Of a stretch of DNA of 64,000 nucleotides, positions 29,746 through 42,965 are shown piece by piece. This DNA comes from Agapetus fuscipes. Taxonomy: Eukaryota; Arthropoda; Insecta; Trichoptera; Glossosomatidae. Under the pieces are notes generated by a model that was given only the letters and a program-made list of their open reading frames with translations, had not been told where the DNA came from and ran no database searches. The position numbers and the translations under genes are program-made. The stretch lies in assembly GCA_951799405.1 (NCBI GenBank), contig OX637337.1, positions 13,328,347 to 13,392,346 on the forward strand. Direction: 5' to 3'. Numbering within the stretch: the stretch's first letter is position 1; each line of letters opens with the position of its first letter.

Positions 29746-31050
29746 CAATAAATTATGTTTTTAAAATCAATAAACAATAATATGGACATCCAAAACAATG
29801 ATCTACCCTAAATTATCTTATTGATTTTATTTCTTCTAATATCAATCAATATGTATACACTATACACCAAAGATTGCAACTAGCTTTATTTAAAGCATCA
29901 TTAAAACCTATAGATGATAATTTAATTATTTTTAGAACGACAGCATTATTTTATTGGTATTAAGCAATGAAATTATGGTTGAAATACCAATTACAGTGTG
30001 AAAATGACAAAAGATATAAAACTTTCATATACACCTCCTGAAATTTTAAAGGCTACAACATCTTTCATAACTGCAATCCATAATACTTCAATATCTTTAA
30101 ATGAGCCCAATTTCATTTGATATAATGCCCATGAAAATATGCACGCTCAATTGTTTTAAGTTATTGGGCGATGCCGTCTCACTATAATAGTTACAATGAT
30201 CACTTCAAAATAAGATTTCTTCGCTCATCTTTTCCATTTTCTGAAGAACAGCCATTCCCAAATTTACAAATCCACAAAACTATTGAATCTCATTTATAAA
30301 AAAAAACGCAGGATAAAATCTGCGGGGTCAGCTAGTAATTAATAGTCTCGTCATCGAGTTAGCCTCTGATGATGAACCGAGCAGGTTCGACAGCGCTTAG
30401 GCAGTATAACTCATATGTGAAAATAAAAACTATGTGTTTTTTAAATAAAAAAGTTTTTTAATTATTAAATTAATAATCATAATTAATTCAAAGTTAAAAT
30501 ATCTGCGTGTGAATTAGTGTGAAAGTTGTGGATATAATGAAGCAGTAAGTACATGTAGTCTAAATAGGCTGTTGATGGTTTGCGTCTGTGCTGTGCGCCG
30601 AGCGTTGGTTTGTTTCCGCGCTATAATGCGGTGCGTGCCTCAACTAATAATATCGTATTAAAATATTTATCGAGTGCTCACTAAGTAGGTACTTCCTCCT
30701 CCACATGCGACTCACCCGGGAGAGAAGGGGACGGAGATATGCACGCTTCTCAGGTGAGAGAGAGAAAGAGCGATGAGGAAGGCAGCGAAACGCAACCATT
30801 GAAGTTGGATATAAAAGAAGCACTTTCCAAATTATTAATGAAACACTTTAAAGTTTAAGTAGGGAAATGGAAAGACAAAGCAAAGAATGGCTAGATCAAA
30901 TTAGTAAAATAGTGATGTTTTGGGAAAAATAAAATACAGAAATGTATGAAAAAAGTGATAAGGATAGGAGTAATTAGATAAGAATCTTCACATGTTTTGA
31001 GCACTCCTAGTGGGACGGTGAGAGTATTACATTTACAGCTATCAAGCGAA
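29746..31050. other. AT-rich sequence, no gene recognised
   Basis: Contains a G-rich patch at 30712-30790 (GGGAGAGAAGGGGACGGAGA, then GCACGCTTCTCAGGTGAGAG). Its words recur at 35560-35625 and 59285-59345, probably one more dispersed family. Confidence 0.4.
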
Positions 31051-31054
31051 AACT

Positions 31055-31377
31055 ATGGAAAATAAATTGCACAGAATCTGCACTCGACTTTCTTGCATAA
31101 ATTAACCCGCTGTATGACGTATGTAAAGCTAGAATCATCTACCAGCTTATGCCGTTTTAATAATAATATAATATATCAATAATAAATCAATTTTATTCCA
31201 CCGCGGTATGTACCTGCATACTCGTACAATATGGAAATATAGCCATATAAATACTTAAATGAATATAAATATTTGGATGGTTTATTTGGTGAGCGCCGTT
31301 TTGTGTGAATCACACCTCAAGAACCCTCTGCGAGGTTAGGGTTCGCTGGAAAAAGCGTCAATTACACAAGAAAGATC
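31055..31377 (+). repeat. Paralogue of 7180-8450 lacking the pogo-like insertion
   Basis: AAATTGCACAGAATCTGCAC to GACGTATG-TA-AAGCTAGAATC reads straight through the site that is interrupted at 7243-8206. It continues with the reversed CR1/L2 3' UTR fragment at 31275-31345. Confidence 0.85.
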
Positions 31378-31630
31378 CTTGATTTATAGGTTGGTATAAA
31401 GCTGACCACCCATAGTGTAAAAAAATATTCACTTTGTCAATGTCACCCCTGTTTCAAGGAAAATCGGCAAGAGTTGCAGGTTTTATGTTCATTTGAGATT
31501 TGGTTTTAATTTGTAAGAACACATTCAGCATTTGTAAGCGTGACTTACAAGTTTCTGTTTGTGGGCATGCAATTGATATGAGTTTTGAATGTTAATATTT
31601 CTTTGCAACTTAGATTCTAGATTATTATAC
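31378..31630 (+). repeat. Rep-A copy (diverged)
   Basis: CTTGATTTATAGGTTGGTAT to GCAACTTAGATTCTAGATTA. Orthologous in position to 8457-8670. Confidence 0.8.
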
Positions 31631-31769
31631 ATATGTAGATGGTCATTGAACCCTTTTGTATGTAAACTTGGACTTTGTATGGTGGGTAAACTTTTTAGTT
31701 ATATTTTGAAAAAGTAACGACTGATTATTATTGGTATTTATAAAATTTTAAGAATCGCAGCCTTTTATC

Positions 31770-32750
31770 TAATTTTAACCCTTTGACTACCAAGAAAATT
31801 GCTAATACATTTTGTATGGATATTTTTCACTTTGTATGTCGGCTATACTTCTAATTCTCTTTTTGGAAAAAATAATGATGGCAATATATAAGTTATCATA
31901 ATTTAGTTACATTTGTCTAAGATTAATTTTTTATTAACACTCTAACTGCCGAGAATTTTTCAATATATTTTTTCTTTTGTATGGCAACTCCCTAAACCGA
32001 GATTATGATGAAAAAAATGATTATAATTATTAGATAGCACTATTTTATGAATGGATTCACAAAAAAATTAAGAAAAATCGTCGTAGCCGTTTTTGAGAAT
32101 ATCGCATTTTAAATTTTCAGCTCTTTGGAAGCCATCTTGAATTTTCAAAAAAGTACAAAATCTTTTATTACGAATTAAAGTGATAAACTTGTTCTTTCTA
32201 TCAAATCTAAAACAAATTTAAATATCTTGCATTTTAATAGTTTTAAGTAATTAAGTTTTTGTAATATTTTCGATTTAAAATTTCAGGTCGTGTAAACGGT
32301 GCTTTATATTTATTTTTTCAAAAAAAAAATATTTTGCTTTTGTAGAAATTTATGTTGTGTATAGTATTGTAGAACATTATTATTTTTGTTGACTCCTTAA
32401 CTTTCGAGAAAATCACAATCGTTTGTTTTTTTCATATGACAACCCATAGACACAGATTAGTAAGAGTGCTGCCATAACTAAATTATGAAGTTAAAAATTA
32501 ATTAATGGCAACTCTGAAAATTAAAAAAAAAATCTAGGAGCCGTTTTTGAGAAAAGTGCAATTTTATGTTTTTTTTTGTATCGCAGCCATCTTGAATTTT
32601 CAAGTTGATGTAATTTCGTGTTATTCATACTCCAAAAAAGTCGATGTAGCCAAAATTTGGTATCTCTAGGTCTTAAACTTTGGAAAGTGACATACTCACA
32701 CACACACACACACACACATACAGACGGACGTTTTTGAAAGATAGTGTTTT
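31770..32750 (+). repeat. Rep-E copy 2a
   Basis: Same order as 9105-10027 but more diverged; two internal CCGTTTTTGAGAA units and a short CA run at 32698-32718. Broken off at GATAGTGTTTTTTG, where it is joined to the 3' end of a Rep-A. Confidence 0.75.
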
Positions 32751-33960
<1,210 letters not shown>

Positions 33961-34029
33961 GTTGTAAAGTAAAGACCGATATAGAAAATAAATCTGACAC
34001 ACACCCCATCAATGAGAAGTATGGGGACA

Positions 34030-34310
34030 GTCAACTAATCTTATCTAATCTAATCTAAGTTGCAAAGATATGTTACATTGGGGATTCACATTAAATGCAT
34101 TCTCACAAGCAGACACGTACAAGTTCACACTTGCACATGCCGCATGTGAACCTACAACATAAAAACCAAATATCAAATGGACATACACACGCAACTCTTG
34201 CTGTCCTTCCCTGAAACAGGGGTGACATTGACAAAGTGAACCATTTGTACAGCATGTGTGGTCAGCCGCATGTCCGCATACCAACCTATAGGTCAAGAAC
34301 TAGACAATAA
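34030..34310 (-). repeat. Rep-A copy with tail
   Basis: Starts TTATCTAATCTAATCTAAGT and ends ACCAACCTATAGGTCAAGAA. The tandem ATTAG-type tail is visible. Confidence 0.9.
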
Positions 34311-34372
34311 ATTTAAAAGGAAAAAAACATACATATCATTCAAATATTTGTAATATGCACAATGCACATACT

Positions 34373-35352
34373 GCAATAGTTATTTATGCCACTGCCTAGT
34401 AATGATAGTCTTTGTAACACGAGTGCTAGTTTGTGCCATGAGGCGCAGCCGAATGGCACAATAGACAGCAAGAGTGTTACAAAGACTAATTACGTGCATT
34501 GGCATACAATACTTTGTCTACGACCATGAAATAAATAACAAAATAGTTAATAATAGTCATAATACTGTACTCGTCCATTTGAAGTAATTAAAACCCCACC
34601 TTTGTCAAACCGTGTAATTTATCATTCCCCTCGATTATGTAATCTAATCTGCAAAGATATATTACATTTGGGATTCATTTTAAATTTATGCCCACAAGCA
34701 GACACATATAAGGTTGCGCTTATACATGCCGCATATAAGGGTTAACATTTAATCCCAAAACTCAAATAAACATAAGCCCTGCAACCACTGAAGCAGGGGT
34801 GTCATTGGCAAAGTGAACCGAGTTTTTACAGCATAGATGGTCAACCTCACACCGATCTATTAGCCAAGTAACTGTTTAAGTTTGTTTTTTTTGCGGTTAA
34901 AATATCTTGCATTATTTTCCTTTCTGTTTTCCTTTGAAAAAAGGAAAGCTACAATTTGGAGTATTTTGATAAACAACATTGATGAATACTTTTAACAATT
35001 TTTGTTTGACTCTACGCATAAAATATATTCATTTTCATTTGAACAAAGATTGAACATAGTGGGGAGGAACTATCAATAAATTGAAAATATTCATGTAGTG
35101 GCTGACGTTTGAACGTGGTTGCTATAGAAACGGCCAATAATAGTTTGTTATCGGTCGCTTAGAAGGATAGCCTCATACAAAGTTGATACTCGAAATTCAA
35201 AAATGGTTCCATTTCTGACAATGCGCATGCGCACATTTTCATTTCAACACCGTTTCCAGTTGCGTAATGTAACATTACGCAACGGGTGTGGAAATGTATA
35301 GCATTGTGATTGCGTTAGCCGTTTTGTAATTCGTAAATTACCAAATGGGAGT
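34373..35352 (-). repeat. Rep-F copy 2 (inverted relative to 22065-23042)
   Basis: Palindrome at 34388-34504, shared Rep-A relic at 34625-34865, and GCGCATGCGCACATTTTCAT near 35225. The end ACCAAATGGGAGTAG is at 35340-35354. Confidence 0.85.
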
Positions 35353-35354
35353 AG

Positions 35355-35984
35355 AAAAAAACTGTTTCACTTTAAAAGAGTTGCATGGTTTATGTTCAAC
35401 TTACATTAGAGTAATAATTTAACCAATCTTTGAATTGTTCAGGACAGCTGTGTGGGTCCACGTGGACTCACTCTGTACACATGTCTTGCTTTTCCAGCCA
35501 ATGGTAGCACTCATATGTAATGTACTTCTCACCTCTGCGTGGTTTATACCAGAAAGGGAAGGAGGGGGGTGGGGCCATGCACGCTCTGAGGGGGCGCGAC
35601 GGGGGGAGCGGTGAAACGTCTACTAACGCCTACAAATATACCACTCCGTGTGTAGGCATTTCTTTATGATGAAGTAGGTATAGCCGACCGCGTGGATTAG
35701 TGGTTAGAAAACTTGCGAAGAAATATTTGCGATCTGATAAGGATGGTTAAATAAAATTGAAGGATTCATAACACTTTCTCTACAAATATTAAGGGATTTT
35801 CGAATCGTGTTGTAGAGGAAAACGGATTCCTCTACGTTTCGTTTCGACGGAATCGTTTAAAATCGCACGAACTGTGGGTATATTCAAATCGTTGATAATG
35901 GATTCATAAAAAATAAAAGCAAATGTAATTAATTCAAGTTGCAAGCAAAAACATGAAAGCGCAGATTCAGCCGCACAATTAATG
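35355..35984. other. Mixed sequence with G-rich patch and a tRNA-like word
   Basis: G-rich patch 35560-35625 (AGGGAAGGAGGGGGGTGGGG). At 35684 the phrase CCGCGTGGATTAGTGGTTAG resembles the A-box end of a tRNA-derived SINE, but no B box follows in place. No gene seen. Confidence 0.4.
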
Positions 35985-36325
35985 TCGGACCGGTCCGTAG
36001 TCCGTTGTGGCAACACTTCGGACTCGTAAATATTTGGAAGGTTGTGGATTCGGATCCCGGCGGAGCACACAAAAATACCATTAATATTTCGAATGTGCTC
36101 TTCGCTGGGTTGAAGAATTCATAAGCCTTTACCAATGACCGGTCACCAAGGGTCCATCCAGCCTTACAGCAACTGGGTCTTGCTTGAGTATTGGCGCTTT
36201 GTAGCGACGACCAAGCTCGTACACCTCTGCGGCACTACAACAAGTGTCATAGACCCCTAGAGTCTTCAGAATCTAGGGAGTCTCCCGCACAGGATTTTCT
36301 TAAAAAAAAAAAAAAAAAAAAATGT
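35985..36325 (+). repeat. Rep-C SINE, long copy
   Basis: ACCGGTCCGTAGTCCG head, GGTTGTGGATTCGGATCCCG (B box), body as at 29212, poly-A at 36302-36321. The head carries a changed A box. Confidence 0.85.
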
Positions 36326-37724
36326 AGATTCACATTTGCTGATATTGCAAGTAAATAATATTATATACCGAAGTATATCAAGTAAAAATTGAGCCTTCAA
36401 TTATTATAACTTACAAGTAGGTACACAATATTTGCAGCCTTTTATTTTCTACGATTTTTACTTTCAAATATATAAAAAAAACTATTTCTCATGCGGCTTT
36501 ATCAAGATTCAACATCAAAATTTTATAAATATTTATCTAGCTAGATTTTTTTTTCATATTATCCCTACATTTGTTTTTTATTCAATAGGTTGTGCAAGCC
36601 TTTCAATTTCATGTTAAAGTGATCGTTATAATCAGTACAAATTTAAAATACATATTACAATTTACAGTAAAAGGTCCATTATTTTTTTTTAAATTGGACC
36701 TCTTTATTTATTTTTATTTTTTGGGTGTACACTCACGAGACGTCTTTAACCCCACGGGCTTCTTACAGTAACCAAATACGTTTCCCAAAAATTTATTCAA
36801 ACTTAAACGCGCGGTATTTTCATTCAAATGAAATTATAGTGTGAGTTAACATAAAACTTTATACTTTGTATAAACTATAAAGGAACAATATTTCTTTTCT
36901 CTATCTTACTTGTATTTTTTTATATCAGTGTGTTTCATTCTTACAAGTATAAAGTCCACTCGTTCTATGTTTGTCCTTGTTTACTCATTGAAATTCATTA
37001 AAAGTTTGTCTCTTTTTAACACGCATAGGGACTGCGCGAGAGAGAACTATAAGCGTGTAGCATTTAATGGTGAGACAAGACGGATGGTTGTACTTTTTTT
37101 TTTTTTTAAACGGTTGAAACTATTATATTACTCAAAAACTATTGACATTTTAAAAAAAATGTTAAGTACGGAACCTAAACAATGTATAGTTCTGTAATTA
37201 AAAACAAAAACAAAAATTACAAAATACAGCACACACGAAAAAAAAGCTAAAAATGTAAAAAAACGCGATTTTTTAAATATTTTTTTGTGGGGGCAATTCT
37301 TAAGTTATATATTTTGTTCAAGCTTTATAATTAAGATAAAAAATTAATAAACATGTTTGATTTTTTTCATTACTGTAACTATTTTGCTAAGACCATAAAG
37401 TGTAAGAAACAAAAACGGCAGATTTAGCTTTATAACACGCCTTTAAATAAAATGAAGTAAATTAAAAAAATGTGTACAAACCTAAATCAACAGCAAAAAC
37501 ACTACCCGGTCTTTAAGTCTGTCGTATATCTAATAAGATGGTCCAGAACCTTTGCACAATCCTCATTATTTTGCAGATCCTATTGGAAAATAAATTAGTA
37601 CTTACCTATGAAATAATAGTCTTAATATCAAATATTTTTATGTGTTATTTTAATGGTGATAAAAATGGATGATACGGTAAGTAGGCATTATGATATTTAA
37701 AATTAATTTTGAAAGAAAATATCT
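36326..37724. other. AT-rich sequence, no gene recognised
   Basis: Frames here are low-complexity and Phe/Ile/Lys-rich. At 37380-37425 lies a reversed copy of the spacer of the foldback at 10293-10539 (TAAGACCATAAAGTGTAAGA). Confidence 0.4.
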
Positions 37725-38005
37725 AAAAGACCGGTCCGTAGCTCAGTGATAACACTGCAGACTCTGAATGGGAAGGTTGTGGGTTCGAATCCAGAGCACA
37801 GAAAAAAAAAAACATTTATATTTTCAAATTTGCTCTTCGCTGGGTCGCAAAGGTCCATCCAACTGGGTCTTGCTTGAGTATTGGCGTTTTGTAGCGACGA
37901 CCAAGCTCGTACACCTCTTCGGCACTACAACAAGTGTCATAGACCCCTAGAGTCTCTAGAATCTAGGGAGTCTCCCGCACAGGATTTCTTAAAAAAAAAA
38001 AAAAG
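37725..38005 (+). repeat. Rep-C SINE with intact tRNA-like head
   Basis: A box TAGCTCAGTGATAAC and B box GGTTCGAATCC are both well formed, so this copy could carry an internal Pol III promoter. Body shortened by about 40 bp relative to the copy at 35985; poly-A at 37990-38004. Confidence 0.88.
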
Positions 38006-38570
38006 GCTGCACTGAGTAGAGCATCAGGCAAATACATGTCATACTTTAAAAGAAATATTTTTTGATCGATCAAATCAAATTTGACCATAATTTTCTATTC
38101 CAAACCACTGTTGAGGTAAATGCAAAAATACGAAATATAGTTAATGTGTGTTCCTAAAATTTGCACAGAAATATTTAGTTAATTTAAATAATAAATATTT
38201 TTGAAATATAATATTATTTTAAAGCCGTTCCTTGTGAGCCTGTGGTAAAGAAAGCTATGCAAGACAAGCTTAAACTACACGATCTTAATCAAATATGTTT
38301 TTTTTTAAGATTCATGAACTTTAATTTATTTTAATATTACAAAAAAATAACATGTACATCATTACGAATTTTCATTTTAATTTAAAAATATTAAATGGAG
38401 AATAAAAAGTAGACTTTGAATAAATTGATGCGAATAAATGTTACATACGTGTTAGTCGCTGTTCGTGTGGAACCGTACTTTCAGGAGGATGTCAATATCA
38501 AGTGGTGTTCATGTCAGTATAGCAAGACAAAATGAAATTGGAAGGTACAATATTTGTTATTGTTTTAATT
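38006..38570. other. AT-rich sequence, no feature recognised
   Basis: Nothing beyond short A/T runs was seen. Confidence 0.35.
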
Positions 38571-38574
38571 ACCC

Positions 38575-38710
38575 TTTACATAGTTTCATGACTAATAGGT
38601 TGATGGGAGATTTACCCCCCATGCTTTACAAACTTGGTTCATTTTGTCAATACCATCCCGCTTTCAGGAAAAGGTCGCAATAGTGGCAAGGTTTGTGTTC
38701 ATTACAATAC
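38575..38710 (+). repeat. Rep-A partial, strongly diverged
   Basis: TAATAGGTTGATGGGAGATT, then ATGCTTTACAAACTTGGTTC and CCCGCTTTCAGGAAAAGG keep the order of the family core. Confidence 0.6.
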
Positions 38711-39233
38711 AACACGGCAAAAAGTTGCATTAATAATTGCGTTTTTATCTTTACTTGCTAAGCACTTGACGATTTTGTTATTAAAATTAAAAGGTATAAA
38801 TTAAATCATACATTTTATTCTTCGAATGCCGATTTGTTTTAGTAGAGCCACATCATCCATACTTCCCTACTCACTAGTCCACAGTGGGTATCTCTGTCTC
38901 GTAATTTTTTCACGATTCCCTGACGCTAGAGCGAGACAGCGCATGCCGTAAAGGAGTGTGGCGCGTCTGCAGGTAGGTAGGTATGCGTTTTTTTTAAAAG
39001 AATGACAGCTCGGAACGCATTCTAAATTCAAATTCAATAAGCTTTTTATACCTACGACCTACCCATCAACGTGTCGGGTTTTTTTTACTGGATTTCATCG
39101 ATATTCGATAGGTAATGAAATAAAATATTTAGTACATCGATGTTTTTTAATCTTTATTATAATTGGAGAATTATTATATTTTAGAACTAAAGAGAAAATG
39201 AATAGGTATGTATTTTTGTGTTCGTTGAGCAAA

Positions 39234-39330
39234 AGGAGGTCCGCACAAGTATTGACATAAACAAAATTGTGACGTTACACGGCCGGCTTGCTAATCTCCT
39301 ACAAGTGAGACGTTTGCCCGTCCATAGGAG
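39234..39330 (+). repeat. Rep-D partial
   Basis: GGAGGTCCGCACAAGTATTG, then GTGACGTTACACGGCCGG and AGTGAGACGTTTGCCCG. Confidence 0.65.
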
Positions 39331-40353
39331 GGTATCGCCGTCGAAATTTGTACCTTTTGTCTTGTGCGCGTGTCGCCTAATGATTTTCAGTTTTTTCATA
39401 AAAACTGGTGATGTCTACTGAATTCTAGATTTATTAGAGTAAATTATTTGAAAAGCGTATCGAAATACAAAAAAAATCTGCAAAAAGCATGAAGTGGCGA
39501 TGTAATTAAAAAATAAAACAAAATCGCCTTTTTTCCATTCTCATACAAATTTTACATGTCCGCAATCTGTTTTTGACCCTTTGATGGCTAGATACGATAA
39601 AAAATAGTCTTAAAGTAAATAGTAATAAATAAAAAATAGTAGTAATTTTTTATAAAGTTGAGTATTTTTTCATATACCTACCTTAGGAACGTATCTTTTG
39701 TTTTCTGTACTAGCCACAATAATATTTATTTATTTATAGACGAAATATTAGTTGCTAATGGTTGTCTCCATTTTTGGTTCCGAAATTTTTCTTTTTGTGT
39801 TTCCATTTTCATTGAAACTGACAAAAATCTTGCATCCTCAAGTATTTTTTCGCGTATGGTAACTCTTTGATGCTGTATGGAAAACACTAAAAAACTGATT
39901 CGCTACCTTCATTTTCTTCTGAGGGGTCTACGTCTCAGCCGTAAACTTGTGATTGTTTTGAGTGGGATTTAGCTTGGAATTATTAGGGTAAATATCGGAA
40001 TCTGTTGTCAATTGTGTATTGTCTACTTAGAGAGATTAGTGCTGCTTAAGATTGTGTGTTTTTATAGTCGCTGGTATTATTAGTTTTCAAATAAATCAAT
40101 TTTAGGATCATGTCGGGCGTGTTTTTATTGACGAACGCCACCGTAACCGTTACCGCGCTACGTCACATTTGTGAGATTAAGGCATATTAATATTGGTTAA
40201 AAAATTATACTTACTTAAAATAAAATAAACGCAACTAAGCTACACATATAGCGCAACTTCTTGCCGCGTTATCCCCGAAGGGGTCGCAACACTGAAAATC
40301 ATTAGGCGACACACGCACAAGACAAAAGGTACAAATTTCGACGGCGATACCCA
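39330..40353. repeat. About 61-bp near-perfect inverted repeat pair around 0.9 kb
   Basis: The arm 39330-39391 (GGTATCGCCGTCGAAATTTG ... CGCCTAATGATTTTCAG) is repeated reversed at 40292-40353 with one visible mismatch. The enclosed sequence is AT-rich and non-coding; its right part is a Rep-B 3' fragment (40225-40285). Possibly a foldback transposon or a local inversion-duplication. Confidence 0.75.
40225..40285 (-). repeat. Rep-B 3' end fragment
   Basis: ACGCAACTAAGCTACACATA to TGCCGCGTTATCCCCGAAGG, identical in order to the 3' end of the copy at 21415. Confidence 0.75.
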
Positions 40354-40904
40354 GGAAGAAAAGGGAAGAGTGAGAAAGGAATGACTTGCTAAAGACTGAG
40401 CAATAAGGTTTGTTCGAAGTGTATTGTATATAACATATAGTAATATAATAAAATGGAAGGATAAAAATTAACCAAAAGATGAAAACAAATGAAAAATTAG
40501 TTCACCCCTAGTGCAATGGCGACAAGGTCACAGTTACAGATAGACTAGTAAGTAGATTTGTATCTTGTTCTGTATTTCAAAAACAAAAGAAATCCATTTG
40601 TCAATGTGTTTCAAAAGGTCAAAATTGTAGAGACAAAAAAAACTCAAATGGTTTTACGAGCAAAAAATCATCCATTTATGAATAGGGGGCTCTAGTCATT
40701 TGGGTCTATTATCATGGTTCATATGGGCTGAAAAAACCTTTTCTGGGAGAGCGATCCCTTCTCAGAATAAGGGATGCAAAATATTGGAGTGATTCTAGAA
40801 ACGTCTGTCTTGTAGGCATATATTTTTTGTCAAACGGTATTTGATGAGTTTTAAATGGATATGGCCAATCATAAAAAAATTGAAATCGTTCTCCATAGAA
40901 GATT

Positions 40905-41215
40905 TCTAAATTGACTCTGCACACGAATTGTCATAGACAAAATTGAGAGGGCCAGGTTTATGGGTTAAGGCAAACAAATATTTTGTTATTGGTTGACTTA
41001 TAGGTTGGTATGAGGCTGACCACCCATACTGCAGAAAAAGTTTCACTTTGCCATTTGTCCCCTGTTTCAGGGACGACATAATTATGCAGCATTTGTAAGC
41101 ACGAACTTGCACGTGTCTGTTTGTGGGCATGCACTTCATGTGAATCATAAATGTTATCAAATCTTACATTATAGATTGCTAAGGAGTGTGACGTTTGGCC
41201 GCCGAGAAAATAAGT
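40905..41215 (+). repeat. Rep-D interrupted by a Rep-A insertion
   Basis: Left half to 40988 (CATAGACAAAATTGAGAGGG, TTTTGTTATTGGTTG) and right half from 41180 (GCTAAGGAGTGTGACGTTTG, GCCGAGAAAATAAGTTT). The Rep-A between them (about 40990-41179) has its own internal deletion. This shows that Rep-A moved after Rep-D had settled. Confidence 0.75.
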
Positions 41216-41389
41216 TTTTAATTTAAATACTTGCTGATATTTTTATCTGCATTTTACATCTAAGGCACCTCCGTGGGTGTTACAGACCTCCAGAGGATTG
41301 TTTTAAAAAATATGCAGAATGTGTTAGGGCGACCTGCATTTGCCCGATTATTTTTGTGTATGGAAAAAGACAATATACATTTTAAGGGA

Positions 41390-41465
41390 ATTCTGTGCGG
41401 GAGACTCCCCAGACTTCAGAGATTGTGGAGGCCCATGATCATACTTGTTGAAGTTGTGGGTGACG
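41390..41465 (-). repeat. Rep-C fragment, diverged
   Basis: Read reversed: ACTTCAACAAGTATGATC, then GGGGAGTCTCCCGCACAG, matching the 3' third of Rep-C. Confidence 0.55.
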
Positions 41466-41864
41466 GCTGATGGTGAGGCGGCGCGGGCGGTTGATGTCCT
41501 GATCCTTTGTAGCAGGGGTGCTAGTCGTGTAGTGTAGTGTTGTGCTTGTTTGACGCTGAAAATAAGTGACGATCGAAATTAGTTTTGAATAGATCAGGAT
41601 TCAATTTCGGTGGGAACAGAACTACTAGTAACACGTCCCATAAACGGGCAGTTTGGCAAAGGAGTGAGTCGTGGAAACACTTTTTTTATAGTTTCCAAAG
41701 TCGACTACATAGGGATGAATGTGAATTGTTTTACGAAATAAGCCTAAATATCGCAAACAAAATATGATATGGCAGCTTTCATGCGTCAAAAATCTAGGGT
41801 GGGGCAAGCTATGCTCGAAAAATGGTCATTTCAGTTATTGCAATACAATTAAACAATGATTTTG

Positions 41865-41947
41865 GATTATTTAGGTTAATTTTTCTCCTCCAGGGGGGGG
41901 GGGGGGGCAGCTCTCCCAGCCTACCGTTTCCTAGTTACGCCCATGTA
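41865..41947 (+). repeat. G-tract repeat end, second copy
   Basis: A run of about 16 G (41896-41911) followed by CAGCTCTCCC and TACGCCCATG, as at 23565-23615. Confidence 0.55.
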
Positions 41948-42489
41948 TGTTTCTACAACTTAGATAATATTAATGCACGGGAAGGACCTTTGTATTTACA
42001 CAAAAATAATTCGAAATCAACATTTCTGGGTTGATTTCACCATTATCATCAAAAACCCTAACGGTAAGTATAAGTAAAGGTATGATTTTTTACATCAGAG
42101 AATTTTCCCGACAGCATCAACATGGCTGGTGCATTTCAACAGGTAGGTATAACTCGACAATCAGTGCTTTAAGCAGGTACCCTATATAGGTTGAGAATTC
42201 ATTTTTTTGTGCTGGCAACAAAAGGAGCCTTGAGATGCGACGCAGCCCAGCCGCCCAGCTGAGCGAGGATTGGGAATAAATAACATAAATTTTTGTCGAC
42301 TGGCGACATTCCGTGCACGATACCTACCTGCACGGTAGCGCGAAACATGGCTGCTCGATCTGGCAGGGGCGTGCATAGAATATCATATGTAGAGGCAAAA
42401 GGAGGCAGCATGCATTCTTAATGGGAATAAAGATCTGAAAGTAATGATGTGTTTTAAGGCGAGTATTTAACTCAGATATCATTTATTTT

Positions 42490-42650
42490 TAATGAGGTCC
42501 GATCATGAATTAGCATAGACGGAATTGTTACGTCACTCGGCCGGGTTGCTAGGAAAAAGGAAAAATAAATATGTTGTTGTTGGTTGCTAAGGTCGGCAGT
42601 CCCATACAAGACTGACGTTCGCTCGCCGAGAAAAATGTTTCGAAGTCCAT
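42490..42650 (+). repeat. Rep-D element
   Basis: TTAATGAGGTCCGATCATGA, then GTTACGTCACTCGGCCGGGT and GACTGACGTTCGCTCGCCGA. TTAA stands directly before TGAGGTCC. Confidence 0.75.
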
Positions 42651-42669
42651 TTGTTGCTTTAAATCCGAT

Positions 42670-42965
42670 TAAGTCCGCTCGATAGCTTTGTTGGAAGAAT
42701 GCTTGCATTCCACGGCGAGGGCAAGGGTTCGAGTTCCCCAAAGGGATCAGAAATGATTTCCCGTTTCGGTGTTTATTTCTTACCTAAAGAAAAATACCGG
42801 AATGACTTAGTCAGCGAACAAGATGTAAAAACCAGCCACAACGGGAGTTGGGAAGCCCCCGCTTCAACTGAAGTCGCGGATAGCCGACCTTCATACCTGT
42901 TAAAATAATAGGTTCCACACACCACATGCCTCTCGTTCGGGGACAATGCGATAAAGAATTGATCT
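42670..42965 (+). repeat. Rep-B SINE, full copy
   Basis: Head with CGATAGCTTTGTTGGAAG (A-box region, mutated) and GGGTTCGAGTTCC (B box). The body has CGTTTCGGTGTTTATTTC and CTTCAACTGAAGTCG, and the 3' end is TCGTTCGGGGACAATGCGA. Confidence 0.85.
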
